Origin: Deltaproteobacteria bacterium
GTDB taxonomy: Bacteria > Acidobacteriota > Thermoanaerobaculia > Multivoradales > JAHZIX01
DNA length: 64,000 nucleotides
Direction: 5' to 3'
NCBI GenBank assembly: GCA_022601195.1
Contig: JAHZIX010000044.1
Coordinates: 62,001 to 126,000, forward strand
Within the stretch, counting starts at the first letter, position 1. The number at the start of each line of letters is the position of its first letter. A program made the position numbers and the translations under genes. The notes under the pieces were generated by a model. That model saw only the letters and a list, made by a program, of their open reading frames with translations, searched no databases and was not told where the DNA came from. Below are positions 35,901 through 43,315 of this stretch, piece after piece.

Positions 35901-36244
35901 TGCGTGCGGGCCTCGTTGACGAGTCCCTGCTTGTGGTACAGCTCAGCTAGCTTTTCGTAGACACTCAGGCGGGTCGGGTCTAGCTTGATGATCTTCTTGT
36001 AGATCGCGATAGCTTTGACGAAGAAACCTTCATCCGTATATTGCTCAGCGATCTGAGTGAAGAGTCGAACCGCTTCGTCGATGCGGTTGATGCGGGCATA
36101 GAGGTCGCCAACCCGGTTCAGGGTGCCGGTGTCTTTGGGCTGGTCCGCAAGAATCTTACGGTACTCCCGGATCGCCGCCTCGATGCGCCCTCGAGAAACG
36201 AATTTCTCGGCGTTTCGGACCAGCTTTTCTCGCTGAACCGCCAT
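32969..36244 (-). CDS. Large TPR protein with long acidic linker
   Basis: A 1091-aa cytoplasmic-looking protein with no signal peptide. Residues 1-240 form about six TPR units (for example AIREYRKILADQPKDTGTLNRVGDLYARINRIDEA). About 600 residues of very acidic, Pro/Ser-rich low-complexity sequence follow, with a further TPR-like pair near 650-700 and a basic patch (PKKKKRQ). TPRs resume in the last 130 residues (HLDLGIAYREMGLLDEAIGEFQVAA; YDLGDVYLSMGDLENSKKTF). This TPR-acid-TPR plan occurs in scaffolds of motility and pilus systems. Its ATG overlaps the TAA of rnhB (TAATG), placing it at the tail of the ribosomal-protein operon. Function unknown. Confidence 0.85.
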   Translation of the reverse strand: MAVQREKLVRNAEKFVSRGRIEAAIREYRKILADQPKDTGTLNRVGDLYARINRIDEAVRLFTQIAEQYTDEGFFVKAIAIYKKIIKLDPTRLSVYEKLAELYHKQGLVNEARTQYQVLADYYLKHDNAASAISIYQNMAELEPDDPAHRVKLAELYQQEKLVDKAMGQYQLIADIMLEHGRVEKAVQVLERGLELDPDDLDFLASAVDKLQAAGANEATRDFLTSVAAQNPAAEGLLKSLASEEEEQTPEEESVEPVVEPTFEHEELTELESADLSQATAAAATELPRPSEGQGEYESLYGISEEPSLESEVAEPTADTTYLGPDTVMQEALAAAEAFVGTEEPDELSASENLEDLGGELVLGWDEDEADSLIRPPQDMLDKGPDVAGSGFQAEEDEADGQVEVAESLTGSWELDLEELGLTDLDSGEEQEPRAEATPTQEVAPTLEVEPVPEAEQDVEGEENAFAVELEDGESPLPEESLEDVSEPDDSVLEIDSEVSFDLEPVQPDADLLLKIEEGHPRGTEASPEPTSSEPLVPEALVLEDPASAGGVVEEGSDAAELIIGTELLEDEALETTASGDTVLHEAEADAAAEEPSAPLEELELVELELDFETEFPELAEIDADAGGGEDASVATPLPPKPEDMLSEAEVLAKYGLRPKAFERVGELLELDPDHLGGHRLLIQLHLDEGNEDQVRSLAKKLADLSKKADEPAEWKAAKTLLSEAGFALEEGEPVPAKPKKKKRQTSDRIDRLLASLLEEAPSPKRKPPISRETEQSLEDRPDPLPEPSGQPSQAPDSTEGELVEASSREGEEPEAIPAAKVEPELASQDGAEPELEPISGETPSSSEPSVVEVVVAGPADQGEEDSSVQEDHSDIEDALAGMKPLEKMPALVPTQEAGASWLDEVEAQREAQPAPEELFDDEEEFFDLAAELEEELTVSDAIGTQPAAEQSLEEIVEGFKKGVEDQLSPEDYDTHLDLGIAYREMGLLDEAIGEFQVAAKADHLMPTCCSMLGICFLDKGLPELAIKWYTRGLAAPAASEEDSLALLYDLGDVYLSMGDLENSKKTFVEVYGINSNYRDIVAKLAEAKGQ

Positions 36245-36903
36245 TAGCCAAGGTCCTTTGGGTGACTCGGCAGTACCGACCGGAAGGTTAGGCGGTGGAT
36301 CGGACTGGGCCCGTGCTTGCGCAGCGCCTCGAGATGTGCCGGTGCTCCATACCCCTTATGATCGGCGAAACCATAGTCCGGGTAGTGCCGATGCATCTGG
36401 GTCATCCAACGGTCGCGGTCTACTTTGGCGAGGACGGAGGCACAGGCGACCCCGTAGGAGAGGCAATCACCACGTACAAGGGGCAGGCTAGGACAAGGAA
36501 GGTCGGCCAAGGGGACCGCATCTACCACAGCACAGTCCGGCTTTGGATCCAAGGCTGTAAGCGCTTCCGACATCGCGCGGCGGGTGGCCTCCAGGATGTT
36601 GATTCGATCGATGATGTCTGGCGGAACACGAACTACGGCACTCGCCAAACTAGCACGGCGGATCGCTGGCTCGAGTCTCTCCCTACGCAGCCGGCTCAGT
36701 TTCTTGCTGTCGTCGACCCCGGGCACAACTCGGTGAGGATCCATGATGACAGCGGCGGCAACCACGGGACCGGCCAACGAGCCCCTGCCAGCTTCGTCCA
36801 CCCCGGCTATCCGCTCATATCCCGCGCTACCCAGCATTCCTTCCAGCCCTCGCAATAGGTGGAGACGAATAGCCTCGGCAAAGAGCTCTTCTATCGTCGC
36901 CAA
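36244..36903 (-). CDS. rnhB: Ribonuclease HII
   Basis: Removes ribonucleotides and RNA primers from RNA-DNA hybrids; 219 aa. Catalytic residues lie in AGVDEAGRGSLAGPVVAAAV (Asp, Glu), the DSKKL motif, the central Asp in CAVVDAVPL, and a final Asp in VDRDRWM. The GRG motif that recognises the ribonucleotide junction is present. The start is TTG (36903-36901), with AGGTG upstream; no in-frame ATG gives a full domain. It follows rplS by 116 bp, in the classic order, and overlaps the TPR gene start. Confidence 0.96.
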   Translation of the reverse strand: MATIEELFAEAIRLHLLRGLEGMLGSAGYERIAGVDEAGRGSLAGPVVAAAVIMDPHRVVPGVDDSKKLSRLRRERLEPAIRRASLASAVVRVPPDIIDRINILEATRRAMSEALTALDPKPDCAVVDAVPLADLPCPSLPLVRGDCLSYGVACASVLAKVDRDRWMTQMHRHYPDYGFADHKGYGAPAHLEALRKHGPSPIHRLTFRSVLPSHPKDLG

Positions 36904-37019
36904 CTGGGCACCTCATCGGTCCAATACCCCCCGACCCAGGGGACACCGGTAGGTCTTTTGCGGATCTCCCGCCGGTCTTTCTATCCTCGAGATCCAATAG
37001 ACCGGATCGTGGGTCCCGC

Positions 37020-37391
37020 TTAGGCTCCGCCGGAAGCGCTCTTACGATCGTCCCGCAGCTCCTCGATACGTGCCGCCTTGCCGCGCAATCCTCGGAGGTA
37101 GTAAAGCTTTGAGCGGCGAACTTTACCCCGCCGCATCACTTCGATCTTGTCGACGGAGGGCGAGTGGAGAGGAAAGACTCTCTCTACACCAATTCCACCG
37201 GAGATCTTTCGCACGGTGAATGCCTCCCGGGTCCCGCCACCACGACGAGCAATGACCACGCCCTGAAAAATCTGAATCCGCTCTTTGCCGCCCTCACGAA
37301 CCTTCACATGGACCTTGACTGTATCTCCAGCACGGAACCGCGGAACTTCGCTTTTGAGATAGGGCTCTTCAATTTGCTGTAACTTATTCAT
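37020..37391 (-). CDS. rplS: 50S ribosomal protein L19
   Basis: Large-subunit protein at the 30S-50S interface; 123 aa, near the usual 115. Family signatures include [62 protein letters not shown] and [21 protein letters not shown]. It sits 54 bp after trmD in the rpsP-khpA-rimM-trmD-rplS operon. The short Ser/Gly tail is an unremarkable extension. Confidence 0.99.
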   Translation of the reverse strand: MNKLQQIEEPYLKSEVPRFRAGDTVKVHVKVREGGKERIQIFQGVVIARRGGGTREAFTVRKISGGIGVERVFPLHSPSVDKIEVMRRGKVRRSKLYYLRGLRGKAARIEELRDDRKSASGGA

Positions 37392-37445
37392 TGCCCAGCA
37401 CCTTCCAACTCACTTGTTATAGCACTGCCGACGGCAGCGCCTAAA

Positions 37446-38246
37446 TTATTCCGTATCACGCGTTTGCGTTGCAACCACCGAGCTAGGTGAGGCCTCTTGG
37501 CCACCCACCTCTGTAGAACGCCCCAAATTCTCTAACTCCCGCCACTGTACAGCCGAGAGCTGTTCAGGCCGGAGTTTAGGCAGCAGGTCCGGCCGTTTCT
37601 CGACCGTCGCCCGTACCGCCTGGACCCCCCGCCATGACTCGATGGCGGCGTGGTTCCCGGACAATAGCACTGTCGGTACCTTCAACCCGTTCACCTCCGG
37701 TGGCCGGGTGAAATGACAGTGATCCAAGAGTCCCGAACGAAAACTATCCTGCTCGACCGATTCCGGCAGCCCCACGACTCCGGGAATCTGTCTCGACAAT
37801 GCCTCTACCAAAACCATGGCCGGCAATTCGCCACCGGAGAGGACATAGTCGCCGATGGAAATCTCCTCGTCGACGACCAACTCGATGGCTCGCTCGTCGA
37901 TCGCTTCATAGCGACCACAGAGGAGTAGTAGCTCTTCTTCCTCTGCCAAGGCTCGCACCTTGGCGTCGGTGAGCGCAGGCCCCTGTGGCGACAGGAGAAT
38001 CCGACGCGGCTTCCGAGACCCCGACAACTCCTCTACAGCGCGAATCCAAGGAGGTGCGGTCATCACCATTCCGCCTCCACCACCGTAGGGCTCGTCGTCG
38101 ACACTTCGGTGTCGATCGTCCGTAAACGACCGCAAGTCATGAACTTGCACATCGAGCAACCCCTTGGTGACCGCTCTCCCCACCAAACTGGTGTCCAGGA
38201 AAGTCGTAAAGAGCTCAGGAAAAATCGTTATGACGCCGATGCGCAT
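37446..38246 (-). CDS. trmD: tRNA (guanine37-N1)-methyltransferase
   Basis: SPOUT methyltransferase that makes m1G37 in tRNAs reading CNN codons, preventing +1 frameshifts; 266 aa. Motifs: ITIFPELF at the start, DDEPYGGGGGMVM, the trefoil-knot SAM site LLLLCGRYEAIDERAI followed by EEISIGDYVLSGGELPAMVLVEA, and the C-terminal DHCHFTRPPEVNGLKVP. The final 25 residues are a low-complexity tail. The start overlaps the end of rimM by 19 bp. Confidence 0.98.
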   Translation of the reverse strand: MRIGVITIFPELFTTFLDTSLVGRAVTKGLLDVQVHDLRSFTDDRHRSVDDEPYGGGGGMVMTAPPWIRAVEELSGSRKPRRILLSPQGPALTDAKVRALAEEEELLLLCGRYEAIDERAIELVVDEEISIGDYVLSGGELPAMVLVEALSRQIPGVVGLPESVEQDSFRSGLLDHCHFTRPPEVNGLKVPTVLLSGNHAAIESWRGVQAVRATVEKRPDLLPKLRPEQLSAVQWRELENLGRSTEVGGQEASPSSVVATQTRDTE

Positions 38247-38794
38247 GTTTCGACCAAACCCGCTGGCAGCTGGAACTCGATAAACCCAGCCTTCGTGTCA
38301 ATCTGCTCGATGAACTGCTCGACGAATGGAATGGGGAGATTCCGCTCTTCATCTCCAACAATCAGCAGCAGACCACCGCCGTCTTCGACCACACCCAAGA
38401 CTTTGCCGAGATCTCCCGACTCTCTATCGCGGCACTGGCAGTCTAGAAGCTCGAAAAAGTAGTACGTACCTTGGGGAGCAGAGGCGACTTCACTGAGGTC
38501 CACCTCAAGGATCGCTCCAGCCAAACTTTCAGCGTAATCTCGCTCCTCACAACCCTCGAACCTGACGATCCGGCCGCCCTTGTGAACCCTAGACTGAGCA
38601 ATCTGGACCGTTTTCGTGAGGCCAGATTTGGGGTTCAAAAAAAGGCGGCTGCCGACGGCAAACCGGCGTGGGTTGTCGCTCTCGACCTCGACCAGCACCT
38701 CGCCCCGAATACCGTGGGCTCGGCGAACGAAACCGACCTCGACTCTACCCGGTGGCTCGCGGACAGATTCAGGGGTCGATGAGCTCGAGCTCAT
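38228..38794 (-). CDS. rimM: Ribosome maturation factor RimM
   Basis: Binds S19 during 30S assembly; 188 aa. The N-terminal RimM barrel has VEVGFVRRAHGIRGEVLVEVESDNPRRF; the C-terminal PRC-barrel has GTYYFFELLDCQCRDRESGDLGKVLGVVEDGGG and NLPIPFVEQFIEQID. The ATG lies inside the end of khpA (26-bp overlap), with a Ser-rich lead (MSSSSS) produced by that overlap; no alternative start is visible. It also overlaps trmD by 19 bp, so the three are tightly coupled. Confidence 0.96.
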   Translation of the reverse strand: MSSSSSTPESVREPPGRVEVGFVRRAHGIRGEVLVEVESDNPRRFAVGSRLFLNPKSGLTKTVQIAQSRVHKGGRIVRFEGCEERDYAESLAGAILEVDLSEVASAPQGTYYFFELLDCQCRDRESGDLGKVLGVVEDGGGLLLIVGDEERNLPIPFVEQFIEQIDTKAGFIEFQLPAGLVETCASAS

Positions 38795-39020
38795 ACCGGC
38801 GATCGTCCTTCACGCCCCGCAGCTCGAGAAGATTGCGCAGCGCCCTGATCGTTCGGCCTTGACGGCCGATGACCTTGCCCGCATCCTCCGGCGCCACTTC
38901 GATCTCGAAAACGCTGTCACCTCGAGAACGACGCAGAGGGAACTCCTCTACGAGAACTTCTTCCGGCTCATCTACCAGAGGTCCGAGAAGGTCCCTCATT
39001 TGGGACCAGATCTCCGACAC
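38769..39020 (-). CDS. khpA: KH-domain RNA-binding protein KhpA
   Basis: Small single KH-domain protein, 83 aa. The diagnostic GxxG loop is VIGRQGRTIRALRNLLE, preceded by FEIEVAPEDAGK. It sits between rpsP (1-bp gap) and rimM (overlap), its conserved location in bacteria. KhpA usually partners with KhpB/Jag in RNA binding and cell-shape control; jag is not in the window. The extra N-terminal charged lead is slightly longer than in Firmicutes. Confidence 0.96.
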   Translation of the reverse strand: MSEIWSQMRDLLGPLVDEPEEVLVEEFPLRRSRGDSVFEIEVAPEDAGKVIGRQGRTIRALRNLLELRGVKDDRRYELELIDP

Positions 39021-39021
39021 C

Positions 39022-39252
39022 TCAGGCCCTTTTCACTAGCTTGCGTACCGAAGGGGACATCTGGGCACCGTGATCGACCCAATATTGCACCCGTTCGGAA
39101 TTCAATTTGATCTCGGCGGGATCCTTGCGGGGATCATAGAATCCGACCTCTTCCACCGCTCGCCCCGTGGGTACTCGGCGAGAATCAGAAACCACCACCC
39201 GATAAAACGGGCGATTGCGGGCGCCCATGCGGCGGAGCCTTATCTTCAACAT
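39022..39252 (-). CDS. rpsP: 30S ribosomal protein S16
   Basis: Small-subunit assembly protein, 76 aa, near full length. It begins MLKIRLRRMGARNRPFYRVVV and continues SRRVPTGRAVEEVGFYDPRKDP with VQYWVDHGAQMSPSVRKLV. It is the first gene of the rpsP-khpA-rimM-trmD-rplS-rnhB cluster. In many bacteria ffh lies directly upstream; here ffh is 4.4 kb away, with unrelated genes between. Confidence 0.99.
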   Translation of the reverse strand: MLKIRLRRMGARNRPFYRVVVSDSRRVPTGRAVEEVGFYDPRKDPAEIKLNSERVQYWVDHGAQMSPSVRKLVKRA

Positions 39253-39688
39253 GTTCTCAGACCTCCAGAAAATCTCTAATCTGCCGCTAGTCCAGTCGTC
39301 TCATGCCTCCAGTCCATGAGGACTCACCCTCGCGGAAGCGGGAAAAGCCTTGATGCAGCTGGGTAGCGAGACGAACTTCGGCGGCGCCCAGCGGTCTTTC
39401 GACTGCCGGAAGCTCCGGATCCTAGCAGGAATCCTGACCCCGTGCTAGAGCTGCGAGCACACTCCGCCCCAGGAAAGCCGACAAACAACCAATCCCCAAG
39501 ACCGCTCAGGGGCACCAAGCTCCTAGGAGCTGGAGCTGTTGATCGCTGGCTGGTTGAGGTGTGAAGCCACTCCAGGTTTCGACAGGACCGGCCATCACCG
39601 GGATTGGCCAGAGCCCAACCCCAAGCCTCAGCCTCGTCGAAACCGGGGGTTCACTTGCTACCGACGGGTCAGCCCTTTCCAGCTCTGA
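39253..39688. other. Gene-free leader region upstream of rpsP, with one inverted repeat
   Basis: No gene is supported in this stretch. It should contain the rpsP operon promoter on the minus strand, but no convincing -10/-35 pair was recognised. A perfect 9-bp inverted repeat, GGTTTCGAC (39575-39583) and GTCGAAACC (39636-39644), encloses 52 bp and could close a structured RNA or be a protein site. Confidence 0.5.
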
Positions 39689-39728
39689 GGTGAGCGGCGT
39701 GGTCATGGGGACCTCCGACCGCCTCACC
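39689..39728 (+). promoter_or_regulatory. Leader hairpin just upstream of the small peptide gene
   Basis: Arms 39689-39697 (GGTGAGCGG) and 39719-39728 (CCGCCTCACC) pair with one bulged base, and an inner GGTC/GACC pair tightens the loop. It ends 8 bases before the Shine-Dalgarno of the peptide gene at 39746, a placement suited to post-transcriptional control. Confidence 0.4.
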
Positions 39729-39745
39729 GGGAATAGAGGAATCTC

Positions 39746-39895
39746 GTGCTTAGATTCAAGACACTAGTTGCTTCCCTAGCCGTGGCTATGCTGGCTCATG
39801 CCTTCGCTATCGCATTGAGCCACGACGCCGGATCTGCCATGGATCCTAATGGCCTGAGTCGCTCCCCCCCATCATCAAGTACCAGCAACACCTAG
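39746..39895 (+). CDS. Putative 49-residue secreted or membrane-inserted peptide
   Basis: Too short to be picked up by length. GTG start with GAGGA 5 bases upstream, then 49 codons and TAG. Residues 1-25 form a classic signal or anchor (MLRFKTLVASLAVAMLAHAF then AIALS), followed by a short polar tail with DAGSAMDPNG and a Ser/Pro/Thr-rich end. A rho-independent terminator begins 20 bp after the stop, and a hairpin precedes the ribosome site; together these support a real monocistronic gene. No family recognised. It could be a secreted peptide, a small membrane regulator or a leader peptide. Confidence 0.5.
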   Translation: MLRFKTLVASLAVAMLAHAFAIALSHDAGSAMDPNGLSRSPPSSSTSNT

Positions 39896-39914
39896 TCTCT
39901 CGTCAAATCCCTTC

Positions 39915-39938
39915 AACTTGCTCCTTAGAGCAAGTTTT
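39915..39938 (+). terminator. Rho-independent terminator after the small peptide gene
   Basis: Perfect 9-bp stem, AACTTGCTC (39915-39923) and GAGCAAGTT (39928-39936), with a CTTA tetraloop; the descending arm runs into TTTT (39935-39938). It lies 20 bp after the peptide stop codon on the plus strand. Confidence 0.75.
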
Positions 39939-39964
39939 GCGCTGATTCAGAGCTGGATCAGCGC
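39939..39964 (+). terminator. Second hairpin immediately after the terminator
   Basis: Perfect 8-bp inverted repeat GCGCTGAT (39939-39946) and ATCAGCGC (39957-39964), followed by GTTTCTTCTT. It may back up the preceding terminator. The rest of 39965-40135 is AT-rich and probably holds the promoter of the sigma-factor gene; an AAAATC/GATTTT inverted repeat lies near 39978-39999. Confidence 0.45.
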
Positions 39965-40135
39965 CGTTTCTTCTTGATAAAAATCAATAAATAGATTTTT
40001 GAGTTAAGATGAACATCTACTATCCCAGTCGAAGAGAGGTCGCAGACCAAACATCACGAGTAAGTAGTTCTCTGCATCGGGATCCGGCAAGACACAAATC
40101 GACGCTCCGAACAACCCAAGAACCGCAAAAGCCAG

Positions 40136-40654
40136 ATGAACTCCTTAGCGCAGCCCGCCCCGCCCAGCCAAACCATCGAAGAGGTGTTTGTGCGCTTGGA
40201 GCCAAGGCTTCGCTCCATCTTGGGCCGCTACCGAATCCCTTTTCAGGATGCCGACGACCTGCTGCAGGATGCATTGCTCTTGCTCATTCGGAAAATAGAA
40301 GAACTCCGGTGCCCGGAGGCCTACCTGCTCACCACGCTGCAGTATCGCTGCTTGATGTACTGGCGGGGGCGGCAACGACGCAAGGACGAAGGCGTAACCA
40401 CAGAGCTCCTCGAGGACCTGGCGCAGCCGCAAGCGCCATCTCAAGATCGGGCCCTCCTGCGACACGACCTCAGCCGATTGTGGGCTGCCCTTCCTCCCAA
40501 GACTCGAAAACTGATCTGGCTACGGTACGGCCTGGGATACACCTCTCGAGAAGTCGCCGAGCACCTCGGAGATGCGCCAGAAGCCATCCGGCAGCGCTCG
40601 ATCTACGCCCGCAACCTCTACGCAGCTTCTATGAACCGGCACAACTTACCCTGA
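40136..40654 (+). CDS. ECF-type RNA polymerase sigma factor
   Basis: A 172-aa sigma-70 family factor with only regions 2 and 4. Region 2 includes LRSILGRYRIPFQDADDLLQDALLLLIRK and the -10-contacting YLLTTLQYRCLMYWRGRQRR; region 4 is an HTH (LPPKTRKLIWLRYGLGYTSREVAEHLG, EAIRQRSIYARNLYA). The TPR protein with a CxxC motif starts 13 bp after its stop and is the likely anti-sigma or co-regulator. The ATG has no strong Shine-Dalgarno; upstream AT-rich DNA suggests a regulated promoter. Confidence 0.92.
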   Translation: MNSLAQPAPPSQTIEEVFVRLEPRLRSILGRYRIPFQDADDLLQDALLLLIRKIEELRCPEAYLLTTLQYRCLMYWRGRQRRKDEGVTTELLEDLAQPQAPSQDRALLRHDLSRLWAALPPKTRKLIWLRYGLGYTSREVAEHLGDAPEAIRQRSIYARNLYAASMNRHNLP

Positions 40655-40667
40655 GGAGTTGAAGGCG

Positions 40668-42062
40668 ATGTCTTCTCATCAACACCTGAGTCGCAAGCAC
40701 TACGACATGCTGAGCTGTGGGGACCTTTCAGCAAGACGCCTGATCCAGCAGCTTTTCGAACACCTCTTGGAGATCTGCCCCACTTGCCGCCAAGAGTGGA
40801 AAGAAATGCATCTTCCTGGCCCCAGAGCCGGAGCGACGAGGCGCACTGTTCCACGCCCTCCGTCCCAACCCTGCCTCAGCCCAGAGAAGCCGGCTCTCGA
40901 CGCAACCTTCGCGAGGGTCTTCGGGCGGATCTCCAAGCTGCAACAACAGGTTGCACTGGATCGACAGGGAGCGGGAGACCTGCTCCGAGAGCTATTGGCC
41001 ATTCCGGATCCCAAAGACCGCATCAAGCGAGTCAAAAAGAGTCATCGCTTTCGCAGCTGGGCCTTGTGTGAACGGCTGTTCCTGGAGAGTCAACGGGCTG
41101 CCTTCTCGAGCCCCGATGACGCCCAGGCCCTCGCCGAGCTCGCCATCGAGACTGCCTGGAGTCTCGACGATGGCAGCCGAAGTCAGCGGGCGATTAGCGA
41201 CCTCTTGGCCCAGGGCTGGGCGACACTGGCCAACGCAAGGAGAACCGCATCGGATCTCGATGGCGCGGAAGAAACTTTCTTCATGGCTTCCTTCTTCCTT
41301 GAGCAAGGAACAGGAGACCCGATGGTCCTGGCGGAAGTGCTCGACCTAGAAGCCTCCTTGAGAAGAGACCAGCGGCAACTGACCACCTCTCTCCGACTCC
41401 TGGATCGGGTTCTCAACATCTACCGGCGAATAGGGGAAGATCACCTACGGGGGCGCACCCTCCTCAGCAAAGCTATTACCGTCGCCGAAGGGGGAGATGC
41501 CGCAGCCGGTCTCGATCTACTGGAACAGGGATTCAATCTGATTGACGAGAGCCGCGACTCGCGACTCACTCTCTGCTTTCACCACACCCGCATCCTATTC
41601 ATCAACCAACTTGGGCGACACCGAGAAGCGTTTCAGCTCATTCTGGAGCTGGCCCCTCGCTACGATGCTTTTCCGGATGCTTGGACTCAATTGAGGCGCC
41701 GATGGCTCACCGGTGAAATCGCTGAGGGACTGGGGAGAGATGCCGCAGCGGAAGAAGCTTTTCGCGCGGTAAGACAAGGATTCATCGAGCAGGGTATCGG
41801 CTATGACGCAGCCCTAGCCTCCCTACACCTCGCAGCCTTGTACTTTCGCCAAGGCCGCTCCCAGGAGATCAAGCAACTGGCCAGCCAGATGCTACCGATC
41901 TTCCAGTCCAGGGACATCCACCGAGAGGCTATTGCCGCTCTTTTGCTTTTCCAAAAAGCTGCTCAAATGGAAACAGTAACCGCCGAGATGATCCAGAGCC
42001 TGAAGCGTTTCCTCATTCGAGCCCGAGGCAGCTCGGAAGTTCCTAGCGAAGTCCCCTCCTAG
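40668..42062 (+). CDS. TPR protein with N-terminal zinc-finger-like motif, putative anti-sigma partner
   Basis: A 464-aa soluble-looking protein. Residues 1-45 contain LSCGDLSARRLIQQLFEHLLEICPTCRQEW, an HxxxxxCxxC arrangement like the ZAS zinc finger of ECF anti-sigma factors. The rest is a string of TPR-like helical pairs (for example AEETFFMASFFLEQGTGDPMVLAEVL; RDAAAEEAFRAVRQGFIEQ). No transmembrane helix is seen, unlike common anti-sigma factors. Start ATG 40668 has GAGGAG 9 bases upstream. Directly downstream of the ECF sigma gene, so co-expressed. The anti-sigma role is inference. Confidence 0.8.
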   Translation: MSSHQHLSRKHYDMLSCGDLSARRLIQQLFEHLLEICPTCRQEWKEMHLPGPRAGATRRTVPRPPSQPCLSPEKPALDATFARVFGRISKLQQQVALDRQGAGDLLRELLAIPDPKDRIKRVKKSHRFRSWALCERLFLESQRAAFSSPDDAQALAELAIETAWSLDDGSRSQRAISDLLAQGWATLANARRTASDLDGAEETFFMASFFLEQGTGDPMVLAEVLDLEASLRRDQRQLTTSLRLLDRVLNIYRRIGEDHLRGRTLLSKAITVAEGGDAAAGLDLLEQGFNLIDESRDSRLTLCFHHTRILFINQLGRHREAFQLILELAPRYDAFPDAWTQLRRRWLTGEIAEGLGRDAAAEEAFRAVRQGFIEQGIGYDAALASLHLAALYFRQGRSQEIKQLASQMLPIFQSRDIHREAIAALLLFQKAAQMETVTAEMIQSLKRFLIRARGSSEVPSEVPS

Positions 42063-42122
42063 AGGCTTCGCCCTAAAAACTAACTGCACAGGAACATTCG
42101 ACCTTGGCGATCGACCGCTCGC

Positions 42123-42665
42123 TCACTTCTCCATCTGGACGTCGTAACCAACCAATACGACCCCGATCTGACTGCCGGCAGCCTCTATAGGGACTGCCAC
42201 CTCGACCGTGCCCGCGGTTGCTCCTGGCTGATGGGTCAGCTCCTCGACTTCCAGAGCCCACTGCACTCGAGGGCCAATCTCCCCGGTCTCCGCCAGCTTC
42301 TGGTCACTCGTAGCAACGACCTCGCCCTCGAGGCCTAGAAGGTGAACGAAGACGATGTCGTCCAAGTGAACCAGCTCTCGAACCGCTAGATCGAGGTCGT
42401 CCCTGCGACCCGTGACCACCTGTGGATATATTCCCGCTGCAAAAGCTTGAGTCACCACAACAGCTTCCTGGGCCGCCGAGCTCTCTTGAGCCTTTGCCAG
42501 ATCAACCTGGGCCGCTTCGAGGAGCTCCTGAGCCTCAGCGACGGCTTCCGCTACTCTTTTTTCCTCTTGATGGACTCTCCACTGCCACAGCCCAGCCAAG
42601 ACCAGGGAGGTCAGCAGAAGCAGAATCAGGGCGAATTTCATCAATTTCGAGCCTGTCGTTGACAT
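42123..42665 (-). CDS. Membrane-anchored stand-alone extracytoplasmic sensor domain
   Basis: A 180-aa protein with a single N-terminal helix (residues 10-27; FALILLLLTSLVLAGLW), an Ala/Glu-rich coiled coil (about 32-68) and a PAS/Cache-like alpha-beta domain (LAVRELVHLDDIVFVHLLGLEGEVVATSDQ and GTVEVAVPIEAAGSQIGVVLVGYDV). The latter pattern is that of periplasmic sensor regions of histidine kinases and chemoreceptors, but no HAMP or output domain follows. GGAGC lies 6 bases before the ATG. It may be a ligand-binding accessory protein for a receptor encoded elsewhere. Confidence 0.65.
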   Translation of the reverse strand: MSTTGSKLMKFALILLLLTSLVLAGLWQWRVHQEEKRVAEAVAEAQELLEAAQVDLAKAQESSAAQEAVVVTQAFAAGIYPQVVTGRRDDLDLAVRELVHLDDIVFVHLLGLEGEVVATSDQKLAETGEIGPRVQWALEVEELTHQPGATAGTVEVAVPIEAAGSQIGVVLVGYDVQMEK

Positions 42666-42907
42666 GGCGCTGCTCCTTCTCGTGATTTCGGTACCAGAAC
42701 TCTATCGCGGACTAGCCGGCGCTCCTCAGCTGCTCCTCCCCAAAAAGGCCTCTGCAAGAGAAGTCTCCACAAAGAAAGAAAGGCCTCGTGGCGGCTGGCC
42801 AACGAGGCTTCAATTGGCTCTCCCACATCTCGCGAGGAGCCCAGCTCTATTCTCTCTTCTAACCAAGAGAAAGCGCGGATGGCTCATAGCCACCCTGAAC
42901 GAATACC

Positions 42908-43315
42908 TTAGTGAGTGATGACGGGATCCATCGTCTTCGCCTGACCAACCCAACCTTCGACGGTGCTCTGGGGAGGAGTCCTACGGGTCAGTTTTTTCTC
43001 GGCGTTGATCTCTTGCATCTTGACTGCCAGGTTGGCTGCATTGCGATTGCGAAGCTCTTTGACAGTGTCTACGCCCGCTGCTTCGAGGAGCTCGCTGAAC
43101 TGGCTGCCGATTCCAGAGATACGCATCAGGTCTGCGAGATTCGCCCACTTCAACAGCTGCTTCTCAGAGACCCCCGTGGCCTCACTCGCATCTTTGCGCC
43201 CCTTGCGAGAGCAACACAATTTGAGCAAGTCGTTTGTGGTCTTGATCTTGGCCGCCGCCAGTTTTTGAGCATTCTTGGGTCCGATACCCTCAATCTCCTC
43301 GATTCGATATGCCAT
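42908..43315 (-). CDS. DUF4332 helix-hairpin-helix protein
   Basis: A 135-aa protein. Two HhH units are visible: IEEIEGIGPKNAQKLAAAKIKTTNDLL at the start and LMRISGIGSQFSELLEAAGVDTVKELRNR in the middle, matching DUF4332. The C-terminal 35 residues are polar. HhH proteins bind DNA non-specifically; the specific role of this family is unknown. AAGGAG is 10 bases upstream of the ATG. Confidence 0.88.
   Translation of the reverse strand: MAYRIEEIEGIGPKNAQKLAAAKIKTTNDLLKLCCSRKGRKDASEATGVSEKQLLKWANLADLMRISGIGSQFSELLEAAGVDTVKELRNRNAANLAVKMQEINAEKKLTRRTPPQSTVEGWVGQAKTMDPVITH

Noticed and set aside
40009-40662. 217-codon frame overlapping the ECF sigma factor
   Set aside because: Arg/Pro/Ser-rich out-of-frame translation of the sigma gene.
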